Shown in pieces: positions 1 through 7,657 of a DNA stretch of 35,043 bases (position 1 is its first letter; every line of letters begins with the position of its first letter). Origin of the DNA: Alphaproteobacteria bacterium (GTDB lineage: Bacteria > Pseudomonadota > Alphaproteobacteria > UBA6615); contig QIGO01000071.1 in NCBI GenBank assembly GCA_003230015.1, positions 1 to 35,043 of the forward strand, written 5' to 3'. The notes beneath the pieces are model-generated. The model saw only the letters and a program-made list of their open reading frames with translations, had not been told where the DNA came from and made no database searches. Position numbers and translations under genes: made by a program.

Positions 1-231
1 GCCTTCGCCGGACCGACAATTTACGACCGCATCCTGGCGGTCAATATGTTCGGTACCAAAATCGTGCTGCTGATCGCCGTCCTGGGTTTCCTGACGGCGC
101 GACCAGACTTTCTCGATATCGCCCTGGTCTATGCGCTGATCAATTTCGTCGGCACCATCGCGGTGATGAAATTCTTCAAATACAACCATCTTGGGCTGCC
201 CCTTGAAGGCGAGGATTTGGGTGACCTGTAA
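1..231 (+). CDS. mnhF: Mrp/Mnh cation:proton antiporter subunit F (5' end outside window)
   Basis: Small membrane subunit of the multisubunit Na+(K+)/H+ antiporter. The frame is open from base 1, and the residues before the first Met (GPTIYDRILAVNMFGTK) are typical of MnhF/MrpF, so the gene starts upstream of the window. Two hydrophobic helices are visible (IVLLIAVLGFL and ALVYALINFVGTIAV). The stop codon (229-231) abuts the ATG of mnhG. In this family F lies downstream of E, so mnhE is probably just outside the window. The family assignment is firm; the transported ion cannot be told from sequence. Confidence 0.9.
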   Translation, partial: AFAGPTIYDRILAVNMFGTKIVLLIAVLGFLTARPDFLDIALVYALINFVGTIAVMKFFKYNHLGLPLEGEDLGDL

Positions 232-564
232 ATGATGCTGGTGGGCGATATCGTAAGCTGGGCCCTGATCCTGGGGGGCGGCTTTTTCCTGGTGGTGGGG
301 GCAGTGGGGGTGCTGCGGCTGCCGGATTTCTTCAGCAGGCAGCATGCGGCCGGGGTGACCGATACCATGGGGGCCTATCTGCTGCTGGCGGGGCTAATGG
401 TGCAAGGCGGGTTGACGCTGGTGAGCGCGAAACTGGTGCTGATCGTGGTGTTCCTGTTCGTTACCGGCCCAACTTCCACCCATGCGCTGGCGCAGGCGGC
501 CGTGAGCACCGGCCTGAAGCCATTCTTGGGCGAGCGCCAGGAGGACGGGTCATCGAAGACATAA
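232..564 (+). CDS. mnhG: Mrp/Mnh antiporter subunit G
   Basis: 110-residue membrane protein matching MnhG/MrpG: an N-terminal helix, then the family signature GVLRLPDFFSRQHAAGVTDT, then two more helices (GAYLLLAGLMVQGG and LVLIVVFLFVTGP). The ATG directly follows the mnhF stop; a second in-frame ATG lies at 235. It is a structural subunit of the Mrp complex in the inner membrane. The tail after about residue 85 is hydrophilic and variable, as usual for the family. Confidence 0.92.
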   Translation: MMLVGDIVSWALILGGGFFLVVGAVGVLRLPDFFSRQHAAGVTDTMGAYLLLAGLMVQGGLTLVSAKLVLIVVFLFVTGPTSTHALAQAAVSTGLKPFLGERQEDGSSKT

Positions 565-569
565 TCAAC

Positions 570-1118
570 GTGACGCTGCTCGGGTTCCTGGTAGCTACCG
601 CGCTGTTCGTCGTGCAGGCGCGGAACTTGTTCGTTTCGGTGATCTTGATGGGACTGTTCAGCCTGCTGGTGGCCGGGCTGTTCATGGTCTTGGATGCCGT
701 CGACGTGGCCTTCACCGAAGCCGCCGTGGGGGCGGGCATCTCAACCGTCCTGTTCCTGGGGACCATCGCCCTGGTGGCGCCCAAGGAACGCCCGGTCGCA
801 CCGCGCAGCCGGCGCCAATTGCTGCCCTTCCTGGTGGTTGGGGCGACCTTCGCGCTGCTGATCTTCGGGACCCTGGACATGCCGCTCTACGGCGACCCCA
901 ACGCGCCCATCCATGTCTATGTCGCGCCGCGTTATCTGGAGCAGTCGGCAACCGAGATCGGCATTCCCAACGTGGTGACATCGGTGCTGGCGAGCTATCG
1001 CGGCTATGACACGCTGGGGGAGATAACGGTGATCTTCACCGCCGCGCTGGGGGTGATGATGCTGATTGGCCGGGGCCGGAAATTCCCGCGGCGGCGCCGC
1101 GAAACCGACGAGGCCTAG
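570..1118 (+). CDS. MbhD/MbhE-like fusion subunit of Mrp-type antiporter (DUF4040)
   Basis: 182-residue membrane protein with a GTG start five bases after mnhG. Residues 1-70 form a DUF4040/MbhD-like module (three helices, with the conserved acidic segment DAVDVAFTEAAVGAGIS). Residues about 80-175 resemble MbhE, including the signature VVTSVLASYRGYDTLGE near residues 132-148. In classic Mrp systems both modules are the C-terminal part of the large MrpA protein; here they are a separate gene, as in archaeal and hydrogenase-linked Mrp modules. The position between G and B supports this. The tail is basic (FPRRRRE). Confidence 0.88.
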   Translation: MTLLGFLVATALFVVQARNLFVSVILMGLFSLLVAGLFMVLDAVDVAFTEAAVGAGISTVLFLGTIALVAPKERPVAPRSRRQLLPFLVVGATFALLIFGTLDMPLYGDPNAPIHVYVAPRYLEQSATEIGIPNVVTSVLASYRGYDTLGEITVIFTAALGVMMLIGRGRKFPRRRRETDEA

Positions 1119-1119
1119 C

Positions 1120-1548
1120 ATGGCGATGAACCAGCATGCGGTCTTGCGGGTGGTCACCAAGCTGTTGATGCCCTGCATCCTGCTGTTCGCGCTCTATGTG
1201 CAGTTCCATGGCGAATTCGGGCCCGGCGGCGGTTTCCAGGCGGGGGTGATCTTCGGCGTCGGTTTCGTGCTCTATGCGCTGATATTCGGGGTGGGCGCGG
1301 CGCGGCGGGTGGCACCGCCCGGGGTGTTGCGCGGCGTGCTTGCCGGCGGGGTGCTGCTGTTTACCGGCGTCGGTATCGCCGGGGTGTTGCGCGGCGGCAG
1401 TTTTCTCAACTATTCCGTACTTAGCAAGGATCCCTTGCTTGGTCAGGAAATGGGCATCCTGTTGATCGAGTTCGGTGTCGGGACAACGGTGGCGGCGGCG
1501 GTGATCACTCTGTTTCTTATCTTCGCGGGGCAGGAGCAGAAGGAATGA
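1120..1548 (+). CDS. mnhB: Mrp/Mnh antiporter subunit B
   Basis: 142-residue MnhB with four hydrophobic segments. Family hallmarks are visible: LVTKLLMPCILLFALYVQFHGEFGPGGGFQAGVI-like text near residues 11-45 and the C-terminal GQEMGILLIEFGVG segment. The ATG at 1120 is one base after the previous stop. An open frame extends further upstream to 1066 but overlaps the preceding gene and is not homologous, so 1120 is chosen. It is cotranscribed with the antiporter operon. Confidence 0.92.
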   Translation: MAMNQHAVLRVVTKLLMPCILLFALYVQFHGEFGPGGGFQAGVIFGVGFVLYALIFGVGAARRVAPPGVLRGVLAGGVLLFTGVGIAGVLRGGSFLNYSVLSKDPLLGQEMGILLIEFGVGTTVAAAVITLFLIFAGQEQKE

Positions 1549-1901
1549 GCTTTCCCGGCCTGATCAATTATTGGGCCGTGGCGGCGCTGATGATGATCGG
1601 CTTCTATGCGGTGATCGCGCACGGCAATCTGGTGAAAAAGGTTATCGGCCTGAATATCTTTCAGGCAGCGATGTTCATCTTCTATATCTCCATGGCCAAG
1701 GTGCGGGGCGGGACGGCACCGATCCTGGACGACGATCTGAGCGTGTTCAGCAATCCCCTGCCCCATGTGCTGATCCTCACCGCGATCGTCGTGGGGGTGG
1801 CGACGACGGCGTTGGGTCTGTCACTGATCGTGCGCATCCGCGATGCCTATGGCAGCGTAGAGGATGAGGAAATCCGCGCCATCGAGGCGGCGAGTGATTA
1901 A
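1545..1901 (+). CDS. mnhC: Mrp/Mnh antiporter subunit C (NuoK-like)
   Basis: 118-residue, three-helix protein of the MnhC/NuoK family. The buried stretch LVKKVIGLNIFQAAMFIFYI and the following DPLPHVLILTAIVVG-like segment (NPLPHVLILTAIVVGVATTA) are diagnostic. The start overlaps the mnhB stop by four bases (ATGA), with AGAAGGA just upstream as a ribosome binding site. The C-terminus is acidic (VEDEEIRAIEAAS). Role: membrane subunit of the antiporter, homologous to subunit 4L of complex I. Confidence 0.93.
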   Translation: MSFPGLINYWAVAALMMIGFYAVIAHGNLVKKVIGLNIFQAAMFIFYISMAKVRGGTAPILDDDLSVFSNPLPHVLILTAIVVGVATTALGLSLIVRIRDAYGSVEDEEIRAIEAASD

Positions 1902-3372
1902 CAGCCAGCTGCCGATCCTGCAAGTGATGGTGCCGCTGCTGGCCGCATCGCTCTGTGCGATCCTACCGTTCCGCCGGCTGACCTGGTTGATTGCGCTGGC
2001 AGCGAGCCTGGCGGCGTTGGCCATTTCCCTTAATCTGCTGGTGCTGGTGTTGAACGATGGCCCGATCAGCTATGCGCTGGGGGATTGGGCGGCACCTTGG
2101 GGGATCGAATACCGGGTCGATGCCTTGAGCGCCTTCGTGCTGGTCCTGGTCAGTGCCCTTGGCAGCATCATCATGGTCTTCGCCCCGACCAGCCTGGCGC
2201 GGGAGATCGACGCGGACCGGGTGTTCCTGTTTCACGCCATGTATTTGCTGAACTTGGCCGGGCTGCTGGGGATGGCGGTCACCGGCGACGTCTTCAATCT
2301 GTTCGTGTTCCTGGAGATCTCGTCGCTTTCGTCCTATGTGATGATCGGCCTGGGGCGAGACCGGCGGGCGCTGACGGCGGCGTTCCAATATTTGATCATG
2401 GGGACCGTGGGGGCGACCTTCTACGTCATCGGCGTCGGCATGATGTATATGATGACCGGCACCCTGAATATGGCGGATCTGGGTACCCGGTTGCCGGAAG
2501 TGGCGGCAACGCGCACGGTGATCGCGGCCATGGCCTTTATCGTGGTGGGCCTGGGGCTGAAGCTGGCGATCGTGCCGCTGCATTTCTGGCTGCCCAACGC
2601 CTATGCCTACGCACCGACGGTGGTGTCGGCCTTTCTGGCGGCGACGGCAACCAAAGTGGCGCTTTATGCGCTGCTGCGGATCGTGTTCACGGTGTTCGGC
2701 GGGCCGGCGATGATCGGGCTGCCGGTGGACCAGATACTGCTGGTGCTGGCCATCGTGGCGATGTTCGGTGCTTCGGCGGTGGCGATATATCAGACCGACG
2801 CAAAGCGGCTGCTGGCCTATTCCAGCCTCGCCCAGATCGGCTATATGGTGCTGGGGATCAGCTTTCTGAGCGCCACGGGGCTGACCGCGACAATCATCCA
2901 TCTGTTCAATCACGCGCTGATGAAGGGCGCCTTGTTCCTGGCACTGGGCTGCATCTATCTGCGCCTGGGTTCGGTACAGATCGAAAAAATGGCGGGGCTG
3001 GGGCGGCGGATGCCGTGGACCATGGGCGCGTTCGTGGTCGGCGGCCTGAGCCTGATCGGCATACCGCTGACCGTCGGCTTTATCAGTAAATGGTATCTGA
3101 TCCAGGCGGCGCTGGAACGGGGATGGTGGCTGGTGGCGGCGCTGATACTGCTGAGCTCGTTGTTGGCGGTGATCTATGTGTGGCGCGTCGTCGAGGTGGC
3201 CTATTTCCAGGCGCCAAGCGATGACATGCTGCAGTTACGCGAAGCGCCGGCGGTGATGGTGGTGCCGGTGTGGGTGCTGGCCGGCGCCAATGTGTATTTC
3301 GGTGTCAACCCGCAGCAAACCATCAGGGCGGCGCAGAGTGCGGCAGCGGCGCTGCTGGGAGGCGGCGGGTGA
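1894..3372 (+). CDS. mnhD: Mrp/Mnh antiporter subunit D (proton-translocating type)
   Basis: 492-residue polytopic subunit of the NuoL/M/N superfamily. The GTG at 1894 overlaps the mnhC stop and places the N-terminus at the first hydrophobic helix; an upstream in-frame ATG at 1864 lies within mnhC and would add a basic, non-conserved stretch. The conserved Glu of the first half-channel is seen in FNLFVFLEISSLSSY (about Glu141), and conserved Lys residues occur in LGLKLAIVPLHFWLP and ATKVALYALL. It is the first of three antiporter-type subunits in this operon. Confidence 0.93.
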   Translation: MINSQLPILQVMVPLLAASLCAILPFRRLTWLIALAASLAALAISLNLLVLVLNDGPISYALGDWAAPWGIEYRVDALSAFVLVLVSALGSIIMVFAPTSLAREIDADRVFLFHAMYLLNLAGLLGMAVTGDVFNLFVFLEISSLSSYVMIGLGRDRRALTAAFQYLIMGTVGATFYVIGVGMMYMMTGTLNMADLGTRLPEVAATRTVIAAMAFIVVGLGLKLAIVPLHFWLPNAYAYAPTVVSAFLAATATKVALYALLRIVFTVFGGPAMIGLPVDQILLVLAIVAMFGASAVAIYQTDAKRLLAYSSLAQIGYMVLGISFLSATGLTATIIHLFNHALMKGALFLALGCIYLRLGSVQIEKMAGLGRRMPWTMGAFVVGGLSLIGIPLTVGFISKWYLIQAALERGWWLVAALILLSSLLAVIYVWRVVEVAYFQAPSDDMLQLREAPAVMVVPVWVLAGANVYFGVNPQQTIRAAQSAAAALLGGGG

Positions 3373-4832
3373 GTCCGGAGACCGCCATCATCGCGGCGCT
3401 GGCCGTGCCGGCACTGGGGGCGCTGCTGATCGGACTGGCCGGCCGGGTGCCGAACCTGCGCGAGGCGATTACCTTGACGACGGCGGCGGCGCTGTTGGCC
3501 ATCGTGATCTCGCTGGTGCTGGCCTGGTTCGACGGGGCGCGGCCCGATGTGACGCTGCTGGAGATGATACCGGGGCTGTCGCTGCGGTTCACGGCGGAGC
3601 CGCTGGGCTTGCTGTTCGCGCTGGTGGCGTCATCGCTGTGGATCGTCAATTCGATCTATTCCATCGGCTATATGCGGGGCAATGCCGAACATAACCAGAC
3701 CCGCTATTACATCTTCTTCGCGTTGGCCCTGACAAGCACCATGGGGGTGGCGCTGGCCGGCAATATGCTGACCCTGTTCGTGTTTTACGAGCTGTTGACG
3801 CTGAGTACCTATCCGCTGGTCGCCCATCATGGCACGCCCAAGGCCGTCCGCTCCGCGCGGACCTATATGGGGGTGCTGATGGCGACGTCCATCGGCTTGC
3901 TGCTGTTCGGCATGATCTGGACCTGGCAGGCGGCGGGCACGCTGACCTTCACGCCGGGCGGGGTGTTCGAGGGCAAAATCTATCAGCCGCTGACCGGTAT
4001 TCTGCTGGCGCTGTTCGTGTTCGGGATCGGCAAGGCGGCTCTGATGCCCGTGCACCGATGGCTGCCGGCGGCGATGGTGGCGCCAACGCCGGTGAGCGCC
4101 CTGCTGCATGCGGTGGCGGTGGTCAAGGCCGGGGTGTTCGCCGTGGTCAAGGTGATCGTCTATATTTTCGGCGTCGAGCATTTGCGCACAGTCATCAACT
4201 TCGATTGGCTGAGTATCGTTGCCGGCTTTACCATTGTCGCGGCCTCGGTGGTGGCGCTGCGGCAGGATAATTTGAAGCGGCGATTGGCCTATTCGACGGT
4301 GAGCCAGCTTTCCTATGTGGTGCTGGCGGCGGCGATTCTGGTGCCGATTTCAGTGGCCGGGGCGGCGCTGCATATCGCGGCCCATGCGGTGAGCAAAATC
4401 ACGTTGTTTTTCGCCGCGGGCTCAATCTATACCGCCGCCCATAAGACCGAGATCAGCCAACTGGATGGCATCGGCAAACGCATGCCCTGGACGATGGTGG
4501 CCTTCGGGATCGGGGCGCTGTCGATCATCGGGCTGCCGCCGACGATCGGCTTTACCAGCAAATGGCTGATCCTGCAGGGGGCGTTCGAGGCGCAAAATTC
4601 GGTGGCCATCGGGGTGATTATTCTCAGTACCCTGCTCAACGCGGCCTATTTCCTGCCGATTATCTATGTGGCGTTCTTTCGTTCGGAAAGCGGCGAGGCC
4701 GCACCCCATGGCGAGGCGCCCTGGCCGATGGTGCTGGCGCTGACGGCGACCGCGGGATTGACGGTGGTGCTGTTTTTTGCACCGGGATGGCCGCTGGCGT
4801 TGGCGCAAGAGCTGGCGGGAATAGTGCGATGA
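3369..4832 (+). CDS. Antiporter-type subunit, NuoL/MrpA-like (second proton-translocating subunit)
   Basis: 487-residue polytopic subunit. The GTG start at 3369 overlaps the previous stop. The stretch MPVHRWLPAAMVAPTPVSA followed by LLHAVAVVKAGVF is more like NuoL or the N-terminal half of MrpA than MrpD. The conserved Glu lies in TLFVFYELLTLSTYP. LKRRLAYSTVSQLSY is the usual cytoplasmic lysine/serine segment. It lacks the MbhD/MbhE-like C-terminal part of full MrpA, which sits separately at 570-1118. I infer that it takes the place of MrpA in this split complex. It is often annotated simply as subunit D. Confidence 0.88.
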   Translation: MSPETAIIAALAVPALGALLIGLAGRVPNLREAITLTTAAALLAIVISLVLAWFDGARPDVTLLEMIPGLSLRFTAEPLGLLFALVASSLWIVNSIYSIGYMRGNAEHNQTRYYIFFALALTSTMGVALAGNMLTLFVFYELLTLSTYPLVAHHGTPKAVRSARTYMGVLMATSIGLLLFGMIWTWQAAGTLTFTPGGVFEGKIYQPLTGILLALFVFGIGKAALMPVHRWLPAAMVAPTPVSALLHAVAVVKAGVFAVVKVIVYIFGVEHLRTVINFDWLSIVAGFTIVAASVVALRQDNLKRRLAYSTVSQLSYVVLAAAILVPISVAGAALHIAAHAVSKITLFFAAGSIYTAAHKTEISQLDGIGKRMPWTMVAFGIGALSIIGLPPTIGFTSKWLILQGAFEAQNSVAIGVIILSTLLNAAYFLPIIYVAFFRSESGEAAPHGEAPWPMVLALTATAGLTVVLFFAPGWPLALAQELAGIVR

Positions 4833-5080
4833 GCGAAGAGCGGGACAAACATTGGCTGGTGCGGCAGAGCACGATCCGGCTGCTGTGGCGGCTTGGCATC
4901 CTGGTGCTGATAATTCTGACCCTGGGCGATCTGGTGGTGCCGCGCAAAGCCGCATTCGGCATCGACGGCAGTTTCGCGTTCTATTCCTGGTTCGGCCTGC
5001 TGTCCTGCGTCGCCTTGGTGCTGTTCTCCAAGGGCCTGGGGGCGTGGCTGAAACGGCGCGATGATTATTATGACGGTTAG
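4829..5080 (+). CDS. Small two-helix membrane protein of Mrp-type operon, function unknown
   Basis: 83-residue protein whose ATG overlaps the previous stop by four bases. A hydrophilic N-terminus (MSEERDKHWLVRQSTIR) precedes two predicted helices (about residues 18-36 and 50-68) and a charged tail, WLKRRDDYYDG. I do not recognise a named family. Its position between two antiporter subunits, overlapping both, implies translation coupling and probable membership in the complex. The next gene starts inside its last 20 bases. Confidence 0.8.
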   Translation: MSEERDKHWLVRQSTIRLLWRLGILVLIILTLGDLVVPRKAAFGIDGSFAFYSWFGLLSCVALVLFSKGLGAWLKRRDDYYDG

Positions 5081-6755
5081 CACCATACCGCCGGCATTGA
5101 TCCTGATCCTGGGAGCGTTCCTGCTGCCGCTGACCGTGGGGAATGTGCGCCGCGCGGTGCTGCTGGCGCTGCCGGTGATGGCGCTGGCGGTGCTGTGGCA
5201 AGTGCCGGATGGGCCGGTCTTGACCTTCGATTTCCTGGGCCAGGAATTGGTGCCCCTGCAAGGGTCGACATTGGGGCGGCTGTTCGGAACGGTGTTTCTG
5301 ATCATGGCCTTCGCCGGCGGCCTGTTCGCCATGGCGCAGAAGCGCAGTACCGAGCTGGTTGCCGGCTATATCTATGCCGGCAGTGCCGTGGGCGTGACCC
5401 AAGCCGGGGATTTGCTGACGATATTGGTGTTCTGGGAAGGCATGGCGGTGGCGTCCGGCCTGGTGATCTGGGCGGCGGGTACGGCCGCGGCCTACCGCGC
5501 GGCGATGCGCTACATGATGGTGCATCTGCTGGGCGGCGTGGTGCTGATGGTGGGTATTGCCGGTTATGCGGTGGAAACCGGATCCTTGGCATTCGTGGCG
5601 ATGCAGCCGGAGAGCGTGGCGACGTGGCTGATCCTGATCGGGTTCCTGGTCAATGCCGGGGCGCCGCCGCTGTCGGCCTGGCTGCCGGACGCCTACCCGG
5701 AAACCTCCTATAGCGGCATGGCTTTCCTGTCCGCCTTCACCACCAAGACGGCCGTCTATGTGCTGCTGGTGGGTTTTGCCGGCACCCAGGTGCTGATCTA
5801 TATGGGCCTTTACATGATCTTCTATGGGCTCATCTATGCGCTGCAGGAAAACGACATGCGGCGGATCCTGGCCTATAGCATCATCAATCAAGTGGGTTTC
5901 ATGGTGGTGGGCATCGGCATCGGCACACCGATGGCCCTGAACGGCGCGGCCGCCCTCGCCTTCGCGCATATCATCTATAAGGCGTTGCTGCTGATGTCGG
6001 CGGGGTCGGTGCTGCATATGACCGGGCGGCGCAAATGTACCGACCTTGGCGGGCTGTTTCAGAGCATGCCGATAACGGCGACCCTGGGCATCATCGGGGC
6101 GCTGTCGATCTCGGCCTTTCCGCTGACCTCGGGCTTTGTCAGCAAGTCGATGGTCTCGCAAGCCGCCTTCGACGCGCAGATGGGGGCGGTCTGGCTGCTG
6201 CTGACGGCGGCCTCGGCCGGGACGGTCCTGTATGCCGGGATTAAATTCCCCTGGTTCGTGTTCTTCCAGAAGGATTCCGGACTGCGCCCCGCCGAACCGC
6301 CCTGGAATATGCGGTTGGCGATGATGCTGCTCGCCGGGCTGTCCATCGGGCTGGGGATTTTCCCGGAGCCGCTTTATCGGTTGCTGCCGTTTGCGGTGGA
6401 ATTCGTGCCCTATACGGTGCCCCATGTGCTGAACATTTTGCAGCTGCTGCTGTTCTCCGGCCTGGCCTTCTTCCTGTTGCTGCCATTGATGAAACGGACG
6501 CTGACCATCAGTCTCGATACGGATTGGCTGTATAGGCGTTTGGGTAATCGGCTGGGGGTGCTGTTGCTGACCCGAGGCGGGGCGCTCTATGCCGGGTTGC
6601 GCCAATTCGCGCTGGCACTATTGGGGCGGGGAATGGCGCTGGTATTCCGCTATAGCGGGCCGAAGGGGGCGTTTGCCCGCACCTGGTATACCGGCGATGC
6701 GATCATGACCGTCACGGTGGTTTTGGCGGTGATGCTGGCGCTGTTCTTCTTTTGA
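5061..6755 (+). CDS. Third antiporter-type subunit (MrpD/NuoM-like)
   Basis: 564-residue polytopic member of the NuoL/M/N superfamily. The possible starts are ATG at 5061 or 5070, both inside the preceding gene; neither has a clear ribosome binding site, consistent with coupled translation. The conserved Glu is in LTILVFWEGMAVASG. The sequence GAPPLSAWLPDAYPETSYSG and TTKTAVYVLLV match the core half-channel. The C-terminus carries additional helices after about residue 440 (LLFSGLAFFLLLPLM and AIMTVTVVLAVMLALFFF), making it longer than MrpD. The operon ends here, four bases before the stop of the convergent methyltransferase gene. Confidence 0.88.
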   Translation: MIIMTVSTIPPALILILGAFLLPLTVGNVRRAVLLALPVMALAVLWQVPDGPVLTFDFLGQELVPLQGSTLGRLFGTVFLIMAFAGGLFAMAQKRSTELVAGYIYAGSAVGVTQAGDLLTILVFWEGMAVASGLVIWAAGTAAAYRAAMRYMMVHLLGGVVLMVGIAGYAVETGSLAFVAMQPESVATWLILIGFLVNAGAPPLSAWLPDAYPETSYSGMAFLSAFTTKTAVYVLLVGFAGTQVLIYMGLYMIFYGLIYALQENDMRRILAYSIINQVGFMVVGIGIGTPMALNGAAALAFAHIIYKALLLMSAGSVLHMTGRRKCTDLGGLFQSMPITATLGIIGALSISAFPLTSGFVSKSMVSQAAFDAQMGAVWLLLTAASAGTVLYAGIKFPWFVFFQKDSGLRPAEPPWNMRLAMMLLAGLSIGLGIFPEPLYRLLPFAVEFVPYTVPHVLNILQLLLFSGLAFFLLLPLMKRTLTISLDTDWLYRRLGNRLGVLLLTRGGALYAGLRQFALALLGRGMALVFRYSGPKGAFARTWYTGDAIMTVTVVLAVMLALFFF

Positions 6756-6759
6756 CCCG

Positions 6760-7635
6760 TCAAAGGCTAGCGGCGGCCTTTTCGAATACGAAAATGCCAC
6801 ATTTTAACCAGCCCTCACGCAAGCAGACTTCGCCGGCGGTGGCGCCGGCCAGCGCACCCCAGGTGGGGCCGGGCACGGGCAGGTGGACCATGGGTTTGGT
6901 CAGCAAAATGGCCCAATCGGCGCGTCGGCGGGCGACGCGGCTAAGGTCCGTTTCGTCGACGAGTGTGAGCCCGGCCGCTGCGGCGAGCTGTTCGATCCCG
7001 GCTGCCGTCAACAACGGCCCGAGCTGCCAACCAAGGCGAAATCTTTCGATCCAGGCGGATATCTGCGCGTCGCCGATCTCTTTGGTCGGCGCGGCGAGGA
7101 AAAAGTCGAACAAGACAAAACGGCCGCCGATGCGAAGAAAATCGCCGACGACCTGGAAGAACCGGGCGGGATCGTGACAATGGCCAAATGATTCGAGGGC
7201 GTATGCACAATCAACGCCAGCCGGCACAGGCGGTCGCAGATAGTCGGCGACAATAAAATGGCAGTGGGCGCCAACCGCGGCGCGCGCCGCCCTGTCGTTT
7301 GCCGCGCGCGCCTGATAGGAACTCAAGGTGACCCCGAGGACGCGCATAGGTGCCTGTTGGGCAAGGTAGACGGCGGTACCGCCAATGCCACAGCCGAGAT
7401 CGACGACCAACCCAGGGGTGTCGCCGGGTGCAAGAACCGGTGTCAGGGCCTGCCTGACCAAGCCCGATATATGGAGCAGCGCCTCGACCCGGTTCCGGGT
7501 GTGCTCGGCCCAGACCACCTGATGCATAATTCCGGTCTGACGCCGGGCCGGCGATAGCAAAAGCGGGGTGATCCGCTCATAGTAGCCGGTTAGCGCCCGG
7601 TAGAGCCGTGTGCGTTTGGGATTTGCCGACGTCAT
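6760..7635 (-). CDS. Class I SAM-dependent methyltransferase
   Basis: 291-residue soluble enzyme. The SAM-binding motif I is GLVVDLGCGIGGTAVYLA near residues 75-92; the following V-L-G-V-T (motif with the acidic position replaced) and the motif YALESFGHCHDPARFF are like the Methyltransf_11/25 group that includes small-molecule and lipid methyltransferases such as tocopherol and sarcosine types. The substrate cannot be assigned. The gene is divergent from the sulfatase-like gene, with only 22 bases between the two start codons, so the promoters must overlap coding sequence. Confidence 0.85.
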   Translation of the reverse strand: MTSANPKRTRLYRALTGYYERITPLLLSPARRQTGIMHQVVWAEHTRNRVEALLHISGLVRQALTPVLAPGDTPGLVVDLGCGIGGTAVYLAQQAPMRVLGVTLSSYQARAANDRAARAAVGAHCHFIVADYLRPPVPAGVDCAYALESFGHCHDPARFFQVVGDFLRIGGRFVLFDFFLAAPTKEIGDAQISAWIERFRLGWQLGPLLTAAGIEQLAAAAGLTLVDETDLSRVARRRADWAILLTKPMVHLPVPGPTWGALAGATAGEVCLREGWLKCGIFVFEKAAASL

Positions 7636-7657
7636 AAAGGAACCTAGCGTTGTTCAC

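Noticed and set aside
1963-2913. 316-codon minus-strand open frame opposite mnhD
   Set aside because: His/Gln/Arg-rich, no motifs, lies entirely within a conserved membrane-protein gene.
4422-6605. Very long open frame (727 codons) on the minus strand opposite the antiporter genes
   Set aside because: Rich in Gln, His, Arg and Pro with no recognisable motif; it mirrors the codon pattern of the real genes on the plus strand in GC-rich DNA.
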